From contig JAHLMK010000005.1 of NCBI GenBank assembly GCA_019915135.1, positions 2,232,001 to 2,296,000 on the forward strand: a stretch of DNA of 64,000 bases, given 5' to 3'. The position numbers and the translations under genes are program-made. The notes beneath the pieces were generated by a model. The model did not search any database and was not told the origin of the DNA. It was given only the letters and a program-made list of their open reading frames with translations. Shown piece by piece: positions 58,014-64,000 of the stretch. This stretch comes from Strobilurus pachycystidiatus. Its lineage: Eukaryota; Basidiomycota; Agaricomycetes; Agaricales; Physalacriaceae. Each line of letters starts with the position of its first letter. The first letter of the stretch is position 1.

Positions 58014-59028
58014 CCTGAGATCCAGCTTTTAAGAGATCAAGGCATAAGCTGATGATAGGGCGCTGACGCTAGGGCGCTAAGGTTGATATTGGGTCAACGA
58101 GGACTCCGAATCGTGGTTGAGATTGGACAATATTGCATCAAGTACATGTCAAGAGAGCCGCTGAATCGCAGAGCACTTACCAATACAGTATACAGGAAAC
58201 AGACTACTTAGCTCGAACTTGGTCCGAGGCAAATTGCCTCCAGGGACACATTGCACAAAAGCCGTGGAGGCAGCGGCATGATTGCCGGCGGCTTTTGCGC
58301 CGATATATCCGCTTCCTCCTGCTTGGCTTTTGCCACACCTTTTGCCATGAATACGACACGCACACGCTTTCCAAATTCAATGCCCATCCTCTCGAATCCA
58401 CCTTTCCAGCTGCATTGAGAACACCTCGCAATCTCGCAGCTCCTGGCTTTGTTGTAAAATGCGAGCACTGCAGGGGTTGCATAACAATCTCTCAAAAGCA
58501 GACTTGCTCCATTGACAAACCTCGAGGTGTCTTCCTCGGAAAAGCCATTGACTTCGACCCTTATCTCACTAGATAAAGCAAGTCTCGGCTATCCTATCTT
58601 GGTCCTCGGTACACAGGCCTTGGGACTGAATGCAACGGTCATTGGACGAAGGAAGCTTGATGAATCAGGGCCGGCATTATGGACTGAGATGCACACTCCT
58701 AGGTATTTAGTTGTCTTGATTCTCTAACATTTCGCCGACCAGAACGCTTTTGCAGGTGCTTGTTCATTGTGTTCTCGTTCAGACCCAAGTCTTTGAGGGC
58801 TCTTGAGCGATTAGCGCAGCGCGTCCTTGCCACGCGACACCAACGCGAAGACGATGGCTTTCACTCCGCTCCGAGGTCTTTTCAGTGACTCGGGGTACTG
58901 ATTTCCTCCTCGCTGGACCTCCGAGCACTTTGGAACTCATCAGGGTGCCGCGGACGGACAGTCCTCGCTCGAAGTCGCGCTGAGGATGAGGGTTCAGCTG
59001 GTATATAATGTGAATGCTTTCAAACAAG
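58014..59028. other. Shared divergent intergenic region of right block
   Basis: From about 58760 it matches the left block's oxidase promoter, with TATATAAT at 59002. The frame at 58133-58576 (+) overlaps antisense frames and shows no domain. Confidence 0.5.
59002..59009 (+). promoter_or_regulatory. TATA box of the intact oxidase
   Basis: TATATAAT lies about 85 bp upstream of ATG 59087. The equivalent position in the left copy reads TATATA. Confidence 0.5.
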
Positions 59029-59086
59029 ATGAACCATCGGCTCTCGACTCCCAGCCTCAGCTACATCGACAGCCTCTTCGACTGCA

Positions 59087-60519
59087 ATGTCCATCACCTC
59101 TACTCCCAACTTCTTCCTGACTCGCGTTGGTGGCGAACTCGCTCTTCACCAGGACGCCCCCGCTCCCCTCAACCTCGAAGCACCCAAGAAACGAATCTTG
59201 GTTATTGGCGGCGGTGTTACCGGATTTACTGTTAGTTCGGTCAACTTCAGAAGCTCAATTTACGCCTAACTTCTGTTCAGTCGGCTTGGGCGCTCTTGGA
59301 CGCGGGCTACGATGTCACCATCGTTGCCGAACGCTGGGCCGACCCCAAGAACCGCATCACTTCTCAAATCGCCGGTGCCTTGTGAGTATCTTATCGACTC
59401 AGGTCTGCCATTGGCTGAATGTCTATTCCTTAGGTGGGAGTGGCCTCCTGCAGTTTGCGGAAAGCACACCGACGTTATATCTTTGCACAACTCGAAGCGG
59501 TGGTGCATGACTTCTTATCGAGTCTTCGACAAGCTCCAGGAGATGATGCCCGTTGATGAATGCCTTGACCATGGCGTCCGCATGCGAATGGCCAACTTCT
59601 TCTTCGATCAAGTTCTTGAGAGCATGCCCGATCGAGGACAGCTCGACAAATACGAAGAGATTGTATCCCAAGGCGAGGTAAGTAATCCATATTGCAGTGA
59701 TCAACTTTTGGCTGACATGAATCTCAGATCAAAGGTGTTAGGCGAGATGCCAACATCGTTCGGGAACACGAAGTCAACCAGAAGGCGGACGTCGTTGACG
59801 CCTATCAGCACTTGGCTCCCGTCATTGACACCGACGCCTACATGAATTGGCTCTGCTTCGTCCTGATGTGCAAGGGTGCGGTCATGGAGACTCGCAAGAT
59901 TAGCGGAGACCTTCTCGACCAAGAGGAAGAGCTCCTAGCCGCATACGGCGCAGATGCCATCGTCAATGCTACTGGCCTTTCAGGTCTCGAGCTCGCTAGC
60001 GACGCCTCCGTATACCCTCTTCGCGGTGCCCTCATCCGAGTTGTCAACGACGGCACTAGATTCCCCAAGGTCACCGAGGCCCTTGCTGTTACTCACGATG
60101 ACACTCGCGGCGAGGACGAAGACATTGTTTTCATCGTCCCGCGTAACGACAACACTCTCATCCTCGGCGGTCTTGCTCAGCCTCACAAGTACGAGCTCGA
60201 CCTCACTCTCGATAGCCCCGAAATTGTTCGCATGCGTCAGCGCTGCAACAACTTCGTTCCCGGTCTCGAGAACGCTGAATATGATCCTGATGCACCTCTG
60301 GTGCAAGGTCTCCGTCCCTTCCGCGGCTCCAACGTTCGCGTAGAGCGAGAGTTGCGCCAGAAGAGTGACGGTTCCATGAGCCGCATTGTCCACTCTTACG
60401 GTCAAGGTGGCGCGGGTTTCTCCCTTTCGTTTGGCTGTGCCAGCGATACCCTGGAGCTCATCAAGGAGCTCGAGACTGGTGCCATGCCCTCGAGGATGTC
60501 ATTGCGCAGACGTCACTAG
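59087..60519 (+). CDS. D-amino-acid oxidase (FAD-dependent), intact copy
   Basis: ATG 59087 (MSITSTPNFFLTRVGG) begins an unbroken frame through four exons to TAG 60517-60519. FAD-binding loop: RILVIGGGVTGFT. Then SAWALLDAGYDVTIVAERW, WEWPPAVCGKH, KQADVVDAYQHLAPVID-type sequence (QKADVVDAYQHLAP), IVNATGLSGLELA, YPLRGALIRVVND, TLILGGLAQPHK, LRPFRGSNVRVERE with the conserved arginines, and IVHSYGQGGAGFSLSFGCA. It ends PSRMSLRRRH. The enzyme oxidises D-amino acids to keto acids, with hydrogen peroxide and ammonia, usually in peroxisomes. The C-terminus is not a standard SKL-type peroxisomal signal. An upstream ATG at 59029 exists, but its frame is out of register by two bases relative to the left copy, so I chose 59087. 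Confidence 0.9.
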
Positions 60520-60782
60520 ATGCTTTAATCTTCTCCTCGACTGCGACTACAGTATTTGTAAATTATCATCTTAAATTATTCCAAGCTGCATACAATTCAA
60601 TTTACTCCTCAAATACAGGCGGTGCCCCTCAGATTGAGTTACAACGCAAAGTTTATTCCTGTTCGAGCTGTCGGTCTTCATGTCTGAACGACATATCATC
60701 GATGAATTTAGACTAAAGTCCGACTTCAGTCCCTTATCCGGATATAGAGCTCAAGTGGAAAACTTTATCATCGTTTTAAACG

Positions 60783-61220
60783 GTACAGTGAGGCTGACCT
60801 CTGGAACAACAAGTGCTAGTTGCCCCGTAAGTGGTCATGAACCATTCCTCTCAATCTAACCGTTTTATTAGGTCGCAGCTAGCGTTATCAGCTTGCTGAA
60901 CGACTACCTCATGTCAACCGGTCGACCTTCTTTGGGATTTCTAAACCCGCTCATTGACTCTAATCCCGGTGCTTTCAACGATATTACGAACGGTACCAAC
61001 CCCGGCTGTGGTACTGATGGTAAGGGCCAGTCAGGAGATGCATCCGAAAGCTTACACACTTTCAGGCTTCTCGACGACAACAGGCTGGGATCCGGTATGG
61101 TCTTTCATCGACAATATCATATAAGTAGCTGCTAATCGTGAGCAAACTTGACAGGTTACCGGAATGGGAACACCCGATTTCAAACGTTTGCAACAAGTTG
61201 TCGACAATTACTGCGATTGA
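60783..61220 (+). pseudogene. Truncated sedolisin (S53) C-terminal fragment
   Basis: Four exon pieces keep valid splice sites: RLTSGTTSASCP with the catalytic serine; then VAASVISLLNDYLMSTGRPS to NPGCGTDG; GFSTTTGWDP; and VTGMGTPDFKRLQQVVDNYC with D and TGA at 61218-61220. These match the last 100 residues of the gene at 40504-42702. The first 80 percent of a sedolisin is missing, and the sequence immediately 5' (60520-60782) is not coding. It lies only about 260 bp beyond the end of the duplicated block. Confidence 0.75.
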
Positions 61221-61307
61221 GCGGGCTCCTACCACAGACTCAAGTATCTGACTGGGATAGACAATCATGATACGTACAGATGTGTACGATGAAAGCGGTG
61301 GAGAAGT

Positions 61308-64000
61308 CTAACCTCCCGTATCAATGTTTGGAACATAGCCGCCCCAATCGTTCCAGCTAGATGATATACTGAGCATAGGATCGGACTCCAACAGATCGGG
61401 AATACTTACTTGATCACTGGTTGCATCTCCCATGTCCTGTCAACATCATTACTGAACATCGCCGGGTCGTTGAGGAAAGACATGTCCTCGTCCGCCACGA
61501 GTAAGTTCAAAGAGTCGAAACCGACTTGGGCTTCAAGGCGAGCGAAACCGTTCCCTTCCGCAGCCCACTGGTTAGCACCACTGGAAGTCGCTACTGCTGA
61601 TGCGAGAGCTTGACTGTTTGCAAAGTGCGGCTCTAGGAGATTGTTTGTGAAGTCCGAGAGACCCTGGTCTGCGGCACCGTTGACATGGACGGACGAGCTG
61701 CACTGGAAGGGAGGCGCTTTGACAAGAGAGAGCGTCTCGAGGTCATCACTGGAATTCATAGGATGAGAAAGGTATGAAGACATACACACGAATAGACGTA
61801 CGCTAATCTCCCGTTGATATTATACCTGACGAGAGTACACGTCAATCAGAAGGAGTATTGCGCATTCGGAAAGGCAAGCTACCGTTTCTCGGAAGTTTGC
61901 AGTACCCTGAAGCACCGGTGAATATCCTCTATCTCTTTTGGCGCAGTGGTCTCCGAGGGTGTTTGTTGTGCAATATTGATCGTCAAGACGATTCCAGCAG
62001 CAAAAGCTGCCATCTTATCGGGGTCAGTCTCGTCGTGAGCATCATAGGAGGTTCACGTACGCTCATGCCGAAATGAGCAAAAGCACCGCACTTTTGTCGA
62101 GCTTCTAAGAGTCGGATACATTGCCTGGCCGCATTCGTGCACAATGCCAAGGAGGGCGCCGATAGGGTGGACTCCTTGCTAATGAACGGCCGATGAATCT
62201 GGATCTGCACGTGGTAATAGGTGCTGTACAGTAAGGCGGACTCGTAGAAGTACGGATTCTGTTCACGGGATGGCTCCCACCGCACTGGAACATTGGATTC
62301 GTGAGCGAGAGTAATCCTCGACGGCGGTATGGCAACCTACAATGCGGAGGAATCGAATCATACCACTTATTCAACATTGAATCCAGGATGGACACGTTAT
62401 TCTGGACCCAATTACCGACGAGTGCCACGGCTTTCTTTGACTTTCGAATGGAATAGAGTGTGCGTAGTGCAAATGACATGATCTGGCAGAGCTTGATGTG
62501 AAGGTGCAAGGCCTGGGCTCGTGAGGGTGTATCACTCGGCTGATTGAAATTCTCCGTCGTCTGCCAAAATTCTTCATCACAGTCCATTGGGAGCTCAAGA
62601 TCAAAGCTGAGGATGGATCAGTAGTCGTTGAGGACACATTCAATTCACGTACTCTTCGTCTCGAATGAAGGGTGGCCTGCCATGGTAAAGGCACGAGTGT
62701 CGGTCAAGGATATACGTGCACCTGTCATCACAGTGAGCGCCAAGAAACGAACAGTAGAAAAGACTTACCAGAACGCTCTCTTCTTTAATTCGCTTTCTAC
62801 AGTTGGTGGATCCGGTCGGAATCGATGATATCCCATTGCAACGCAATAACGGAGAGCGTTGCCCACTTCAAGCCAGGCAGATTGTGGCGCTGAAGTGCCC
62901 AAGAGGTACTCGGCAAGGAGCTAGGCAAACGTGAGCCGAGCACAAGATACACACTGGAAGAACAGCCTACACAGGAACGCTGAACGTCATACAGGTGAGG
63001 CTGCTCGAAGGGTGGCTTGGTCACAGTCGTGACCTGCACAAACCATTGCCATCCAGCAGAATGTCCCGTACCGCCCTCGAGGAAGACACGGGTATCGTTG
63101 GAGTAGCGCGCACCCAAAGCGAGAACCAGCAGCACGACCTGGGCAAAACGCCGGTCATGAAGATGTAGGCCACATTTGATACTACGTCGGAATGTATACT
63201 CGTGCAGTAAGGGCAACTGCCGATTAGTGTTGGCAAAAAAGGCAGTCATGAGATCGCAAATGAAGGTGGCTTCTGGGAAGATGAAGGAACGATGGTCGGC
63301 TAGGGTTGCCAACTCCCACTGTCTTCGAAATCAGAACGCAGTGTGGTAATAAGCTACATTTAAATGATGGCAGACATACCGGGCGCATCTCCCAATCTTC
63401 GAAATGTTGTCTTAGTAAGGCCTTCGTTGGTGGTAACCCTCGCATCTGGAGGACCTTCCGGATGAAATAGAGATTACTGGATGGCCCGAAGTAATCATCT
63501 GTAATGAGACGCATATGCTTCATTTGGGCCATGAGTTCGATGTACTCAAGATCGGCTTCATCGTCGACACCGTCTCCTTGGGCAGGAATATCGGAGGCTG
63601 AGGAGGTCGAAGCTTGAGCCTGTGCCGTCTCTTCCTGGCGTTCCCCAGAGCATGGTTGCAGCTGAGGTATACTGGTCAACTTGGGGAGAGTCACGGTGAT
63701 CATGAAGTGTTCAAACCTCTCCCAACATCCGTTCCAGGTCGGCTACACGCTTCTCGAGCGCGAGGACCTGTCTTTGGGTATGTTACAGATGAGCAAGTAC
63801 CGACAGAGACGCAGCGTTTGACGGACGTGCTTTTGGGGCCGCGTTTCTGTTTTAATTGAGTCTCGCGGTCACCAGGAGTAAATCCACTGACCTTGGCGGG
63901 TTGTTGATGGGTACATTGTATTGACAAGGAGCGACAGCTGCTACAGAAATTATCAGGCATGCTAGCACTGTCGCCTAAGACGAAAATGAAAGCATCAGCA
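61308..64000 (-). CDS. Zn2Cys6 fungal transcription factor, 3' part (runs off right edge)
   Basis: The stop is TAG 61310-61308, after NDWGGYVPNIDTGG. Exons upward read GANQWAAEGNGFARL and DLETLSLVKAPPF; then the middle homology (fungal-specific TF) domain with CDLMTAFFANTNRQLPLLHE, GLHLHDRRFAQVVLLVLALG and RYSNDTRVFLEGG. After it come RAFWCLLSFDR-type sequence and DFDLELPMDCDEEFWQT. The linker shows LEKRVADLERML (coiled coil). At the right edge, DSASMPDNFCSSCRSLSIQC with THQQPAK and KRGPK is the second half of the zinc cluster; the first three cysteines lie beyond 64000. Proteins like this (Gal4 family) control metabolic genes in fungi. Targets unknown. Confidence 0.85.

Larger units (their letters stand above)
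56682..60519. repeat. Right arm of large inverted segmental duplication
   Basis: F-box (-) then oxidase (+), mirror image of 3350-7476. Similar sequence includes the oxidase promoter with its TATA box and the 5' end of the F-box gene (both start with AGCTGGATCTCAGG upstream of the ATG). The interval between about 58030 and 58760 shows no similarity to the left copy and has no MITE. Confidence 0.8.

Noticed and set aside
58133..58576. 147-codon plus-strand frame between the right F-box and oxidase
   Set aside because: Overlapping antisense frames of similar size and no domain; the left block has no equivalent.
1..64000. CRISPR arrays, bacterial promoters or operons
   Set aside because: The window is intron-rich eukaryotic DNA; no regular direct-repeat array with spacers was seen.

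Overview
This window looks like nuclear DNA of a basidiomycete mushroom (Agaricomycetes). The genes are broken by many short introns of about 45-60 nt with GT(GC)...AG ends and CTGAC-like branch sites. The families present are typical of that group: a Y3-like secreted protein, a sedolisin with small paralogous debris, F-box/leucine-rich proteins, a C-terminal zinc-cluster fragment with a CSxC spacing, and KptA-like and RRG7 proteins. Both ends of the window cut through genes. Protein calls rest on recognised motifs read by eye; no database search was run.

Layout. 0-3 kb: 5' part of a small lipocalin-like protein gene and a secreted 8-cysteine Y3-like gene. 3.3-7.5 kb: a block of a damaged D-amino-acid oxidase gene (-) and an F-box gene (+), with a 305-bp MITE between them. 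8.1-10.0 kb: a non-autonomous TIR transposon with subterminal repeats, immediately followed by a perfect 260-bp palindrome. 10.3-23.2 kb: MFS monocarboxylate-type transporter, second F-box gene, orphan gene, short-chain dehydrogenase (SDR), dienelactone hydrolase, tRNA-Tyr, EBP-like membrane protein, MYND protein, chorismate-lyase-like protein. 23.2-25.7 kb: gene-free with a minisatellite. 25.7-34.8 kb: Sir2-type sirtuin, orphan, second SDR, mitochondrial RRG7, argininosuccinate synthase. 34.8-38.5 kb: repeats, a relic of the argininosuccinate synthase 3' end and one orphan gene. 38.5-44.6 kb: KptA-like protein, secreted sedolisin, splicing factor YJU2. 45.7-50.8 kb: Doa10/MARCH6 ER ubiquitin ligase. 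52.1-56.5 kb: a disordered protein and a RING protein. 56.7-60.5 kb: the F-box (-)/D-amino-acid oxidase (+) block again, in opposite orientation. 60.8-61.2 kb: a truncated sedolisin. 61.3-64 kb: a zinc-cluster transcription factor running off the right edge.

The most striking structure is the pair of inverted, diverged copies of the oxidase/F-box block that bracket about 49 kb of mostly housekeeping genes. Each block has one intact and one damaged gene: the right oxidase and the left F-box read through, while the left oxidase and right F-box carry frame-changing indels. A sedolisin lacking its N-terminal four fifths lies just outside the right block, which suggests that block boundary is a rearrangement breakpoint. 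Repeats and mobile-element traces cluster at the left block and in the 34.8-38.5 kb stretch. I see no coherent biosynthetic cluster; most genes between the blocks are unrelated in function.
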